DNA of 43,616 nucleotides from an uncultured Collinsella sp. (GTDB lineage: Bacteria > Actinomycetota > Coriobacteriia > Coriobacteriales > Coriobacteriaceae): positions 1 to 43,616 of the forward strand of contig CAADTZ010000047.1 in assembly GCA_900752015.1 (NCBI GenBank). Direction: 5' to 3'. This document shows, in pieces, positions 15,026 through 23,268 of the stretch; the first letter of the stretch is position 1; each line of letters starts with the position of its first letter. The position numbers and the translations under genes were made by a program. The notes under the pieces were generated by a model that did no database searches, was not told the origin of the DNA, and saw only the letters and a list, made by a program, of their open reading frames with translations.

Positions 15026-16510
15026 TTAACGTTGGAGGCGCGAGGGCCGGGGGCGCTCAAGCATAACGGCGGGCGCACGTCCCGCCACCAACTCGCCGTC
15101 ACGAACATATCCCTCTTCGCGACCAGCGAGCTCCTCAATCAGGCAGGCACGGAGCACGGCGATGCGCGCGGCGCGCTCCGGAGCGTCGATGAGGTCGTGC
15201 TCCTCACGCGGATCGGCGTCCAGGTCGAAATACTGCTCCACCCCGGTCCGTGTGAACCAGATGTACTTGTCATGCGGGGTCACGATCCACTGGTTGGACT
15301 GCTCGCGGCTGCCGCTGTGCTCGCCGTGCAGGTATGCACGGTTCAGCGGCGCGGCGCCGGTAAGCTCGCCCATGAGCGAGGCGCCCTCCACGCCCTCGGG
15401 CACGGGCAGGTCGCACGCCTCGAGGATGGTGGGCATAAGGTCCATGAGTTCCACCGTGCTCTCGCTCACGCCGCGAACGCGCTCGCCGCCCGGCACATCG
15501 ACGTTTTTGCCCACGTGCACGATGAAGGGGATGCGCGCGGAGCCCTCGTAGGGCAACACCTTGCGAAAGAGACTGTGGTCAAAGAGCATCTCGCCGTGGT
15601 CGGAGCAGAACACGATCACGGTGTCGTGGTAGGTCTCGTCGTTCTCGAGCGCCGTGATGAGCCGGCCGATCTGGTGGTCCATATGTGTGATGCAGGCATA
15701 ATAGCCCGCCATGGCCTCGCGGCGCAGCTCGGCGTCGCGGCAGCCGTGCACGCTGTCCAAGATCATGCCATCGCGCTCGGTGGCATCGGCGTCATCCCAA
15801 TCGCCAGCGGCAGGCGCGCGCAGCTCCATGTCGCGGTACAGATCGAAGTAGGTCTGCGGCGCGTCGAAGGGCGGGTGGGGCCGCACGAAGCTCGTCATGA
15901 GGAAGAACGGGCGCGTGCGATCGCGGGTCTCCAAAAAGCGGATGGACTCGTCCACCACCCAGTTGGTGGGGTGCAGGCGCTCCTCGTAGGCCCAGGGATG
16001 GGTGATCCAGGAGTTGTTCTCAACGCCCGAACCGTTCACGTCGGCGAATTCGCCCAGTTCATTTTTGAGGAAGCGCATGTAGTCGTCGGAGACGTTCTGG
16101 TGCATCCAGTACGGCAGGTTCGCCTTGCGGTAGTGGCCGATGTAGCCGTCATGCAGGCGCATGTGCTCGAAGCCGCAGCCCAAACGCGGCGGATGCACGT
16201 GCATCTTGCCTACCACGGCGGTCTGGTAGCCGCCGTCGCGCATCTCCTGCGCGAGCATATGGTCGTACTCCCACGCGATACCGTCCTGGTAACCCACGCG
16301 GCCCGTGCCCGCGGGCGTCTTGCCGCAAAAGAGGGCGGCGCGCGCCGGGATGCAACTCGGGCAGGCGGAGTAGGCGTTCTCGAACAGCATGCCGTCGGCG
16401 GCGAGCGTGTCCAAGTAGGGCGTCTGCACGTCCGGATGGCCGTCGATACCCAGGCAGTCGCCGCGCATCTGGTCGCACATGATAAGGAGAACGTTGGGTT
16501 GCTGGGGCAT
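15026..16510 (-). CDS. Cytoplasmic Cys-type sulfatase (alkaline phosphatase superfamily)
   Basis: A 494-residue S1-family sulfatase. The formylglycine motif C-I-P-A-R is at 53-57 (SACPSCIPARAALFCGKTP), with Cys53 the residue to be oxidised. The metal-binding Asp of NVLLIMCDQMRGDCLG (about 13) and the second metal site SDHGEMLFDH are present. The protein begins directly with the fold, with no signal peptide, so it should act in the cytoplasm. The start ATG at 16510 follows GGAGTTCCCT; an upstream GTG at 16528 is less likely. The adjacent radical-SAM maturase gene would activate it. The substrate is not known; the PTS context suggests a phosphorylated sulfated sugar. Confidence 0.9.
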   Translation of the reverse strand: MPQQPNVLLIMCDQMRGDCLGIDGHPDVQTPYLDTLAADGMLFENAYSACPSCIPARAALFCGKTPAGTGRVGYQDGIAWEYDHMLAQEMRDGGYQTAVVGKMHVHPPRLGCGFEHMRLHDGYIGHYRKANLPYWMHQNVSDDYMRFLKNELGEFADVNGSGVENNSWITHPWAYEERLHPTNWVVDESIRFLETRDRTRPFFLMTSFVRPHPPFDAPQTYFDLYRDMELRAPAAGDWDDADATERDGMILDSVHGCRDAELRREAMAGYYACITHMDHQIGRLITALENDETYHDTVIVFCSDHGEMLFDHSLFRKVLPYEGSARIPFIVHVGKNVDVPGGERVRGVSESTVELMDLMPTILEACDLPVPEGVEGASLMGELTGAAPLNRAYLHGEHSGSREQSNQWIVTPHDKYIWFTRTGVEQYFDLDADPREEHDLIDAPERAARIAVLRACLIEELAGREEGYVRDGELVAGRAPAVMLERPRPSRLQR

Positions 16511-16611
16511 AGGGAACTCCAAACTCACGGGAACGGGATGAAGATTGAGTGGTCAAGGCGGGAGGGGCGCAGAGCCCCACACAACTACGACGAGGCAAAA
16601 CCCGGGCAGGA

Positions 16612-17712
16612 TCAGCGCCGCGTGAACATGCGAGCCACGCGCTGCAGGCCGGGATAGGCGTACTCCAAAAACTCACGCAGCCCGCAGTAGCCCGCATCGT
16701 AATAGGCGATGTTCAGGCGCTTGCAGTTGCGATGGCAAATGCCCTCAAAGGGGCAATCGGCGCACCGCGCGCAATCGCGACGCGGCTCGTTCAAAAACAT
16801 GCGCATGGTCTCACAGGTCGCCATTGCCTCAAGGGAATCGACGCGAATATCGCCCACGCGGTACTCATCCAGCGCATAGAAGTCGCACGGATACACCGAA
16901 CCGTCGCTTTCCACCACGAACTGCGGAGCGCAGCGGCCGAGCATACCGCACTGCGACGGAAACTGCCCGAGCGCCATCTGCATGACGTTCTCGAACAGCC
17001 AGATGCTCACATAGCGCCCAGCACCGAGCTCGCGCCACCACAAGTCGAACAAGCGGCGGTAGAACGAGGAGAAGGCACGCGGGTCGAGTGAGAACGTGTC
17101 CCGCTCATCGTCGAGGCCCGGCAGGCACGGGATGAACTGGATATGGGTGATCTTCTCCTGCTTGATGAAGGAGAAGACGCGCTGTGGATGCGCCGCCATC
17201 TGCGAGGTGAGGACCGAGAGTATGTTGACGTCCACGCCGCGCTCGCGCAGCAGGCGAACGCCGCTCATGACGCGCGCGTACGTAGCGGCACCGTGCGCAT
17301 CGGGACGCATCGAATCGTGCAGGTCGCGATAAGCGTCAACCGAGACTCCGATGAGGAACCCGTGCTCGCGGAAGAACTCGGCCCATTCCTCTTCGATCAG
17401 GTAGCCGTTGGTCTGCAACGCCCAGCTCACCCGCTGGTTCTCACGGCGCTCCTCCACCCGCGCGACGAACGAATGGAAGAAGTCAAGGCCGGCCAGGGTG
17501 GGCTCGCCGCCCTGGAAGGCGAAAGAAATGTGCGCATCACTCGCCACGGCGAGTGCACGGTCGATGATGGCACTTGCCACGTCTTCGCCCATGACGCGGG
17601 CGCTCCGCTCCTCGCGATGAGCAGCGACATCGCAGTAAAAGCAGTACCTGCACCGCATGTTGCAAGCACTCGATGCCGGTTTTATCAAAAAGCCAATATG
17701 CTTCGCGCACAT
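16612..17712 (-). CDS. Anaerobic sulfatase-maturating enzyme (radical SAM, SPASM)
   Basis: A 366-residue radical SAM enzyme that oxidises the active-site Cys (or Ser) of sulfatases to C-alpha-formylglycine without oxygen. The CxxxCxxC motif is at 17-24 (CNMRCRYC), followed by FQGGEPTLAGLDF (SAM-binding GGEP motif) and WALQTNGYLI. C-terminal SPASM-type cysteine clusters are CGMLGRCAP...YPCDFY and CARCADCPFEGICHRNCKR. The start is ATG at 17712 after AAGGGGGGTATGTGCC. The gene lies between the two sulfatase genes, both Cys-type, and is probably dedicated to them. Confidence 0.93.
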   Translation of the reverse strand: MCAKHIGFLIKPASSACNMRCRYCFYCDVAAHREERSARVMGEDVASAIIDRALAVASDAHISFAFQGGEPTLAGLDFFHSFVARVEERRENQRVSWALQTNGYLIEEEWAEFFREHGFLIGVSVDAYRDLHDSMRPDAHGAATYARVMSGVRLLRERGVDVNILSVLTSQMAAHPQRVFSFIKQEKITHIQFIPCLPGLDDERDTFSLDPRAFSSFYRRLFDLWWRELGAGRYVSIWLFENVMQMALGQFPSQCGMLGRCAPQFVVESDGSVYPCDFYALDEYRVGDIRVDSLEAMATCETMRMFLNEPRRDCARCADCPFEGICHRNCKRLNIAYYDAGYCGLREFLEYAYPGLQRVARMFTRR

Positions 17713-17752
17713 GGCACATACCCCCCTTCGCACAGGCTAGCCCTCACTCATC

Positions 17753-17795
17753 GGGCCGGAAACCACCTCCTTACCCGAGGCGGCGCATCCGGCCC
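17753..17795 (-). other. Intercistronic hairpin between sulfatase and maturase genes
   Basis: GGGCCGGA (17753-17760) pairs exactly with TCCGGCCC (17788-17795), with a further weak pairing of the A/C-rich interior. There is no T-run on the minus strand. It may be an mRNA processing or stability element inside the operon. Confidence 0.4.
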
Positions 17796-17815
17796 GCACA
17801 ATCACCGCATGAATC

Positions 17816-19312
17816 TTAGGCCAAGCCCAGGCGCTCCTTTTGCTCGGCCGGGGACTCATGCTCCTCCAGGCCGCGCAGCAGCAGGTCAATCATGCGCTGT
17901 TCGGCGTGGTCGTCCTTGCCGGCGAGATTATTAACCTGGCCGTAGTCACTCTCAAGGTCGAACAGCATCGTCTGCTCGACCTCGGCGAGCGGCGTGGCTC
18001 CCTCGATCTGGGCCGGCTTCTTACAGGGGATCTTGAACAGCGGGTACTTGGTGCGTTTGAAGTAGCGGCCACACTCAATCTCCTCCGGGCAGTCCGAACC
18101 CATCTTTTTGCGGATGGTGTGCGGCAGTGCGGTGTACTCGAAGCACGGCTGGTTGCCGGCGACCGGCGCGCGGAAGTAGGTGTAGCGGCCGTCGGTGACG
18201 TTGACGGTCATGGCGTGCACGCCGTACAGGGCGTAGCCACGCGTGGGCGCGTCAGCATCCGTCATGAGCGGCACGAGGGAGGTGCCGCACACATCTGCGG
18301 GAATCTCGCAGCCGTGGGCCTCAAGCACCGTGGGCATGATGTCGATTGCCTGAGTGAGCTGGCGGGCATGCTCGCCGGCGCGGGCGTTACCCGGGAAGTG
18401 CACAATGAACGGCAGATGCGCGAGCTCGTTATACAGGTGCATGTAGTTTTTGCCCATGTAGTCGCGCTCGCCCAGGAAATAGCCGTGGTCGGTGGTGACC
18501 ATGACCATGGTATCGTCCAGCATCCCGCGCTCCTCGAGCTTGTCGATGAGCCTACCAAACCAGCGGTCGGTCATGGTGACGAGGGCCTTGTAGCGGCGCT
18601 GCAGGTAGTCCTCCGCGCCCTTGTTGACGTCGGTGGCGGAGACGCGCTTGTACTCAGGAATCTCGAAGTAGTCGCGGTCGAGCTCGCCAGTGCCGCCGTA
18701 CATCTCCATGTACTTGTCGGGCACATCGAAGGGCTCGTGCGGGTCGAAGGCCTCAACCATAAGGAAGAAGTCGTCGGCCCCAGCATTGCCGTCGATCCAG
18801 TCGCAGGCGGACTGGAAGGTCTTGGGGCTCGGCATGTCCTCTTCGTTGGGCCAGAGCTGACGGTTCTTCTGGTACTGCTCGCGCACGCGCCCGTAGAAGG
18901 TCTCGGGCATGTTATTCGGCTCATCGATGCGGCTGACCCACGGGTCGCCCTCCTGGCCGCGGTAGTAATCCCAGGTGTTGAACTCCTGGAGGTAGCCCTC
19001 GCCACCGGTGCGTAGGTAGTGGCAGTGGTCGGTGGTGATGTGGCAGAAGTTGCCGTTCGCGCGCAGGCAGGCCGGCAGCGTCACATCGAAGGGCTCGATG
19101 GGGCCCCAGGGGCGCTCGAGGAAGTTGTAGCGACCGGTGAGGATGTCGCGGCGGGCAGGCATGCAGGGAGCCGAGCCGATCCAGTGGTTGTCGAACACGC
19201 AGGAACGCTCGGCAAAGGCATCGAGATTGGGGGTCTGGACGTCGGTTGCGGGGTTGTAGCACGACAGGACGTCGCGACGCAGAGTATCCATGAGCACGAG
19301 GACGGTTCTCAT
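17816..19312 (-). CDS. Cytoplasmic Cys-type sulfatase, second copy of a different subfamily
   Basis: A 498-residue S1-family sulfatase. The formylglycine motif C-M-P-A-R is at 50-54 (SAPCMPARRDILTG). The first metal site is MDTLRRD (8-14) and the second TDHGYFLGERDY. The opening pattern resembles N-sulfoglucosamine sulfohydrolase-like and related enzymes more than the first sulfatase here does. There is no signal peptide. The ATG at 19312 is favoured because AAAGG lies six bases before it; an ATG at 19318 directly abuts that sequence. Hydrolysis of an O- or N-sulfate on an amino sugar is plausible. It follows the PTS IID gene by 169 bp, with a hairpin in between. Confidence 0.9.
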   Translation of the reverse strand: MRTVLVLMDTLRRDVLSCYNPATDVQTPNLDAFAERSCVFDNHWIGSAPCMPARRDILTGRYNFLERPWGPIEPFDVTLPACLRANGNFCHITTDHCHYLRTGGEGYLQEFNTWDYYRGQEGDPWVSRIDEPNNMPETFYGRVREQYQKNRQLWPNEEDMPSPKTFQSACDWIDGNAGADDFFLMVEAFDPHEPFDVPDKYMEMYGGTGELDRDYFEIPEYKRVSATDVNKGAEDYLQRRYKALVTMTDRWFGRLIDKLEERGMLDDTMVMVTTDHGYFLGERDYMGKNYMHLYNELAHLPFIVHFPGNARAGEHARQLTQAIDIMPTVLEAHGCEIPADVCGTSLVPLMTDADAPTRGYALYGVHAMTVNVTDGRYTYFRAPVAGNQPCFEYTALPHTIRKKMGSDCPEEIECGRYFKRTKYPLFKIPCKKPAQIEGATPLAEVEQTMLFDLESDYGQVNNLAGKDDHAEQRMIDLLLRGLEEHESPAEQKERLGLA

Positions 19313-19421
19313 TGGCATCCTTTCGATAGTTGGATTTGCCAGATGGCGATACGCCAAAGGCACATGGGCATAATGGAGCGCACCCCGATCGCGCACGATG
19401 GAGAGCACATGAGACAACGAG

Positions 19422-19449
19422 GCCCGCGCCCGGCATGCGGGGCGCGGGC
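19422..19449 (-). other. GC-rich intercistronic hairpin after the PTS genes
   Basis: GCCCGCGCCC (19422-19431) pairs exactly with GGGCGCGGGC (19440-19449) around an 8-base loop. It lies just past the IID stop, without a T-run on the minus strand. A stem of this kind often protects upstream mRNA and lowers expression downstream, here separating PTS from sulfatase expression. Confidence 0.6.
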
Positions 19450-19481
19450 ATCAAACGATTTGCCTTTTGATAAGCTCGCGA

Positions 19482-20312
19482 TTAGGCGAAGATCTTGAAC
19501 GCCGGGAAGTAGAAACCGATAGCGGCGAACACAAGGGAGAACACAATCAGACCGATGATGATCTGGGCGGAGTTCTTGCCCTGGCCCTTCTTGAGCAGGC
19601 GATAGCAGATGAAAGTCAGAACGACAGGCAGCAGGAAGGGCAACACCTTATCGAGCTGGTCCTGGAGCACCAGCGGGTCACCCTCACCGAAGGCGAACTG
19701 CACGGCAAGCTTGAGCTTAACGGTCGTGGCGATCAGGCCGCCGGTGACCATGACGCCCAGCACGTTGGCGAGGTTGCCCAGACGGTCGAAGACCTGGACG
19801 CCCGCCTTCTCGACGAGCTCCATGCCCATCTCGTAACCCTTGTGCAGGCCGAAGTACTTCAGCGGCCAGTACAGCAGGTTGATGAGCAAGAACATCACGA
19901 GCGGACCCACAATGGAGCCGTTGTCGACGCACATAGATGCGCCGATGGAGCCGGCGATCGGGAACCAGGTGAGGTTCAGCAGGGAGTCACCAAGGCCGGC
20001 GAAGGGACCCATGAGGGAGGTCTTGATGCCGACGACGGTGTCCTTCTGATCCTCATCCGTGGTCTCCTCCAGGGCGGCGGTGATGCCAAGGATGAAGGGG
20101 ATCGCGAGCGGGTGGGTGTTGAAGTACTCGAGGTGGCGCTTCATGGCGTTAACGCGCTCCTCCTTGGGGGCGTCCTTGTAGAGCTCCTCGAGGACAGGGG
20201 CAAAGCAGTAGGTCAGGGACAGCGACTGCATGCGCTCGTAGTTGTGCGCGAATTGGCAACCCTGGGTGCGCAGCAGGACCTTGTTCAGGGTGGAGTTGGA
20301 GATCTTACCCAT
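19482..20312 (-). CDS. PTS mannose/fructose/sorbose family transporter subunit IID
   Basis: A 276-residue IID membrane subunit, which works with IIC to form the sugar channel. Recognisable family segments include NYERMQSLSLTYCFAPVLEEL, the loop FNTHPLAIPFILGITAALEE, and IKTSLMGPFAGLGDSLLNLTW at about 97-117. Two or more hydrophobic helices are in the C-terminal half. The ATG at 20312 overlaps the IIC stop by one base (TAATG). It is last of the four PTS subunit genes, and the same transcript probably continues into the sulfatases. Confidence 0.94.
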   Translation of the reverse strand: MGKISNSTLNKVLLRTQGCQFAHNYERMQSLSLTYCFAPVLEELYKDAPKEERVNAMKRHLEYFNTHPLAIPFILGITAALEETTDEDQKDTVVGIKTSLMGPFAGLGDSLLNLTWFPIAGSIGASMCVDNGSIVGPLVMFLLINLLYWPLKYFGLHKGYEMGMELVEKAGVQVFDRLGNLANVLGVMVTGGLIATTVKLKLAVQFAFGEGDPLVLQDQLDKVLPFLLPVVLTFICYRLLKKGQGKNSAQIIIGLIVFSLVFAAIGFYFPAFKIFA

Positions 20313-21121
20313 TAGAGATCGTACTCCTCGTCATCATCGGAGCCGGCGGCAGAGGCGGCGGCAGGGGCGGGTTGATTCTTCTGGCCCTCGGTAATGACGT
20401 CCCACACGCCGGCGGCGGCGCAAGCGGCGAGCGCGATGCCCACGGTCGGGACGTTGAGGAAGGCGGCCATGATAAAGCCGAGCAGCAGGAAGATCCACAT
20501 GTTCTTCTTCATCATCATGGTGAGGAGCATGGCCAGACCGACGGCGGGCATCATGCCACCGGCGGTGGAGAAGCCGGTGAGGACCCACGGAACCTGGTTC
20601 TGCAGGAAGGCCATGATGTCCTCGATCACGAAGGAGCCGATGCCCGTGGCGATGAAGACGGGAACGGCGCGGGTCAGGAAGAAGCACAGGGCGCCGGTCC
20701 AGAAGAACTTGTTGACGGCGTTGAACTTACCGGACTCGATGGCCTTGTCGGCACCGTGGACAAGCGAGACGTTAGTGGTCATGACCAAGATGTTCAGCTG
20801 CTGAACCAAGGTGGCGGTGGGGATGCCGATGGCGACTGCCAGGGCGATGGCGCTGGCGGTGTCGGTGGAACCCATGATGCCCAGGGCGGCACCGACGATG
20901 GTGCCGGAGATGACATCCGGCGGAACATAAGCGCCGATGTTGTTGACGCCGAGCCACATGAGCTCCATGGTCGCGCCGATCATGATGGCGGTCGTCATGT
21001 CACCGAGGATGATGCCGACGCCGACGGATGCCAGCAGGGGCTTGCGGAAGCCCAGGTGGGGACCGAACTGGTCCCAAGTGCACAGACCCGCCCAGATGGC
21101 GAGCAGAAGTGCCTGAAGCAT
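20312..21121 (-). CDS. PTS mannose/fructose/sorbose family transporter subunit IIC
   Basis: A 269-residue IIC, highly hydrophobic with multiple helices. It has the family opening LLLAIWAGLCTWDQFGPHLG, then ATMELMWLGVNNIGAYVPPD and the conserved AIALAVAIGIPTATLVQQLN segment. Together with IID it forms the membrane path for the sugar. The ATG at 21121 follows GGAAGGAGAGGCTT; the frame is open a further 45 bases without family match. The C-terminus is a cytoplasmic acidic tail (SDDDEEYDL). Family resemblance to AgaC-type proteins is plausible from context but not proved. Confidence 0.94.
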   Translation of the reverse strand: MLQALLLAIWAGLCTWDQFGPHLGFRKPLLASVGVGIILGDMTTAIMIGATMELMWLGVNNIGAYVPPDVISGTIVGAALGIMGSTDTASAIALAVAIGIPTATLVQQLNILVMTTNVSLVHGADKAIESGKFNAVNKFFWTGALCFFLTRAVPVFIATGIGSFVIEDIMAFLQNQVPWVLTGFSTAGGMMPAVGLAMLLTMMMKKNMWIFLLLGFIMAAFLNVPTVGIALAACAAAGVWDVITEGQKNQPAPAAASAAGSDDDEEYDL

Positions 21122-21201
21122 AAGCCTCTCCTTCCCTATTCGCCCATCGTTCCCTCCGATGGGCACGCCCCGGGTTCACATGCCCGGAGATGGTTACTTA
21201 C

Positions 21202-21678
21202 TTAGTAGTTCTTGAGGAGCTCGGACACGGGCTCCTTGGAATCGCGCGTGGTGGTCTGCATCCAGCAGTCGACGCCGAGGCCAATGAGCTCCTCGAAGGC
21301 GGCCTTTTCCTCGGCGGTGACGGACATGTTCTTGTGCAGGCGATGACGCTGCTCGTTGAAGCGCATGCCGGAGACGTTCAGGTAGTCGAACGGCAAGCCG
21401 TTCTCGTGCAGCTTGAGGGCGTCGATGGGGTTGGTGAAGAGCACCATCGTGGCCTTCTTGAGCTCGGTCTTCTTGAGGACCTCAATGAACTTCTCGACAC
21501 CGAAGACGGAGACCTTGATGTCGGGGGCGGCGAGGCCGGCGACGGACTTCTGGACGGGGTCGTTGGCGACCTTATCCGAGACAATGATTGCCGATTCGAT
21601 GCCGAAGTCGGGAATCCAAGTGGTGGCGACCTGACCGTGGATCAGGCGGTCATCGATGTCGACGAGTTTGAGTGCCAT
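21202..21678 (-). CDS. PTS mannose/fructose/sorbose family subunit IIB
   Basis: A 158-residue IIB. The phosphorylation site His14 lies in the motif DDRLIHGQV (9-17). The family features IIVSDKVANDPVQKSV and VLFTNPIDALKL follow. It passes phosphate from IIA to the incoming sugar. Start ATG at 21678 after AAAAGGAGAACATC. The gap of 117 bp to the IIA stop holds a hairpin. In the Aga, Man and Sor systems IIB largely fixes pairing with its own IIC/IID. Confidence 0.95.
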   Translation of the reverse strand: MALKLVDIDDRLIHGQVATTWIPDFGIESAIIVSDKVANDPVQKSVAGLAAPDIKVSVFGVEKFIEVLKKTELKKATMVLFTNPIDALKLHENGLPFDYLNVSGMRFNEQRHRLHKNMSVTAEEKAAFEELIGLGVDCWMQTTTRDSKEPVSELLKNY

Positions 21679-21740
21679 GATGTTCTCCTTTTCGTTTGCA
21701 CGTTCCTTCAGTACCGTTTACGAATGCTCTGCTCGATCGA

Positions 21741-21771
21741 GGCGCCCACTCGGGGGATACGGGTGAGCGCC
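21741..21771 (-). other. Imperfect hairpin between IIA and IIB genes
   Basis: GGCGCCCACTC (21741-21751) pairs with GGGTGAGCGCC (21761-21771) at nine of eleven positions around a 9-base loop. No T-run. It may set the expression ratio of IIA against the other subunits. Confidence 0.4.
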
Positions 21772-21795
21772 ACTCGAATCGACGGACTAACGAGC

Positions 21796-22236
21796 CTAGA
21801 GGTCCAAATCGTCCTCGTCTGCCTCCACGGCCGGAGCGGGAGCCTTGATCTCCTGCTGGGCCCCGGCGTGAGCGGCAGTGAGCTGGGCACGGACCGCGTC
21901 GGCGGAATCGAGGCCATCGCGGGTGAGCAGGAGCTCGACCGCAACGGGCATGGACAGGCCAGTGTAGGCAACCATGTTCATGCCGTTGAGCAGGCAGCGG
22001 GTAGTCACGTTGAATGGGGTGCCGCCGTAGATGTCGCATAGGGTGACGACGAGTTCGCACTCGGCGCTGAGGGTCTCGTAAGCCTCGCGCATCTCGGACT
22101 CGAAAGACTCCAGGCTCTTCTCGGCGGTGAGACCAAGAGCGATGACATCAGGCTGCTTGCCCGCAATCATCTCGACGGCGCCGAGGGCGGCCTGAGCGAA
22201 CTCTCCGTGACTTGCAAGGATGACACCGATACGCAT
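21796..22236 (-). CDS. PTS mannose/fructose/sorbose family subunit IIA
   Basis: A 146-residue IIA that takes phosphate from HPr. The active His10 is in MRIGVILASHGEFAQA, with the further family motif LCDIYGGTPFNVTTR near 66-80. The C-terminus (about 125-146) is an Ala/Pro/Glu/Asp-rich tail that looks like a truncated linker. The start ATG at 22236 is chosen because AAAGGACAGAAG precedes it; an ATG at 22251 has no ribosome-binding site. It is the first gene of the operon and faces the DeoR genes across a 250-bp control region. Confidence 0.94.
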   Translation of the reverse strand: MRIGVILASHGEFAQAALGAVEMIAGKQPDVIALGLTAEKSLESFESEMREAYETLSAECELVVTLCDIYGGTPFNVTTRCLLNGMNMVAYTGLSMPVAVELLLTRDGLDSADAVRAQLTAAHAGAQQEIKAPAPAVEADEDDLDL

Positions 22237-22265
22237 CTTCTGTCCTTTCATACTTATTAATTCTC

Positions 22266-22299
22266 TTCGTTCTGTTCGTTCTGTTCGTTCTGTTCGTTT
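22266..22299. promoter_or_regulatory. Tandem TTCGTTCTG repeats in the PTS/DeoR divergent control region
   Basis: The 9-bp unit TTCGTTCTG is repeated three times (22266-22292), then TTCGTTTA. A related TGTTCGTTTACATT lies at 22437-22450, followed by AAGAACAAACG. TGTTCG/TGTTTG direct repeats are typical DeoR-family operator elements. The position between the PTS operon and the divergent deoR genes suits a repressor site. Repeat-number slippage is also possible. I see no gene in 22237-22488. Confidence 0.5.
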
Positions 22300-22488
22300 A
22301 TATTTGTTTATTGGTCAAGAGATGATTTTTGGAATGAGCTCTATTTACCTCCTATTTGATGGTTTTTTCCGTGAGCGTTATGTTTTGACCGGTGAAAGGT
22401 AATGTGCCTTCGTGAACGGTTTGCGTTTATTTATGTTGTTCGTTTACATTGAAATAAGAACAAACGCTCGATGAGGGAGTCGGCACTC

Positions 22489-23253
22489 ATGAAATCCGAA
22501 CGCCAGCGGGCCATTCTCGACTTGCTCGATCAACATCATTCGGTATCGGTAAACGAGATATCTAATACCCTATCTGTTTCGGATATGACCATCAGGCGTG
22601 ACCTGGCCGAGCTTGCCGACAAGGGCCTTCTTGTGCGCGTACACGGAGGGGCTCAGCTTCCACACTCCGCCCACGGAACAGCCCTTTCACGTTTGACCCC
22701 GCATGAGGAGAAACGTCGTTTTCAAGTTGATCAGAAACGTGCCGCTGCTATAGCCGCCGCCCAAACCGTCTCAGCCGGCGATACGATCTTTCTCGGTGGA
22801 GGCTCCACTCTCGAGCTCATGTGTTCGTATTTGCCCCAGGAGGACATACGCGTCGTCACCAACAGTCTTCCCGTGCTGAACCTGCTAGCCGACAATCCAC
22901 ATATAGATCTATTCTTTGTTGGTGGCATGATGCGTCACGACACGCGAGTTTTCACCATGCCATACAACGGCCGCGGCCCCTACGGTCTATCCGCTCCCAA
23001 GGCCTACGTCTCGGCAACCGGTATTTTTGGAAACGAGGTCTTTGGCTCTCGTCCCGATGCAGCCATGGTCCTCTCAGACGCTCTTTCTCGAGCTCAGGAG
23101 CGTTATCTTGTTGTAGATGCTGAAAAAGTCGGAAGGCGCGACTTCTGCCTTTTCACCACACTGGAGGATATGACCGCGGCATTCATTAACGAGGACGCAG
23201 ACCCCCGGACCATCGAGGCCCTCCGCGCCTATACCTCCGTCATTACCGCATAA
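22489..23253 (+). CDS. DeoR/GlpR family repressor, divergent to the PTS operon
   Basis: A 254-residue DeoR-type protein. HTH at about 18-46 (SVSVNEISNTLSVSDMTIRRDL) followed by KGLLVRVHGGAQ. The sensor domain contains FLGGGSTLELMCSYL and VGGMMRHDTRVFT. The preferred start is ATG at 22489 with GAGGGAG nine bases upstream; an in-frame ATG at 22471 is possible. Divergent placement from the PTS/sulfatase operon suggests it represses that operon until a sugar phosphate binds. It is followed 15 bp later by a second DeoR gene. Confidence 0.88.
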   Translation: MKSERQRAILDLLDQHHSVSVNEISNTLSVSDMTIRRDLAELADKGLLVRVHGGAQLPHSAHGTALSRLTPHEEKRRFQVDQKRAAAIAAAQTVSAGDTIFLGGGSTLELMCSYLPQEDIRVVTNSLPVLNLLADNPHIDLFFVGGMMRHDTRVFTMPYNGRGPYGLSAPKAYVSATGIFGNEVFGSRPDAAMVLSDALSRAQERYLVVDAEKVGRRDFCLFTTLEDMTAAFINEDADPRTIEALRAYTSVITA

Positions 23254-23268
23254 TCCAATTGGCAAGCC

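Noticed and set aside
15032..16657. A 541-residue plus-strand frame opposite the first sulfatase
   Set aside because: Same antisense effect; no recognisable domain or ribosome-binding site.
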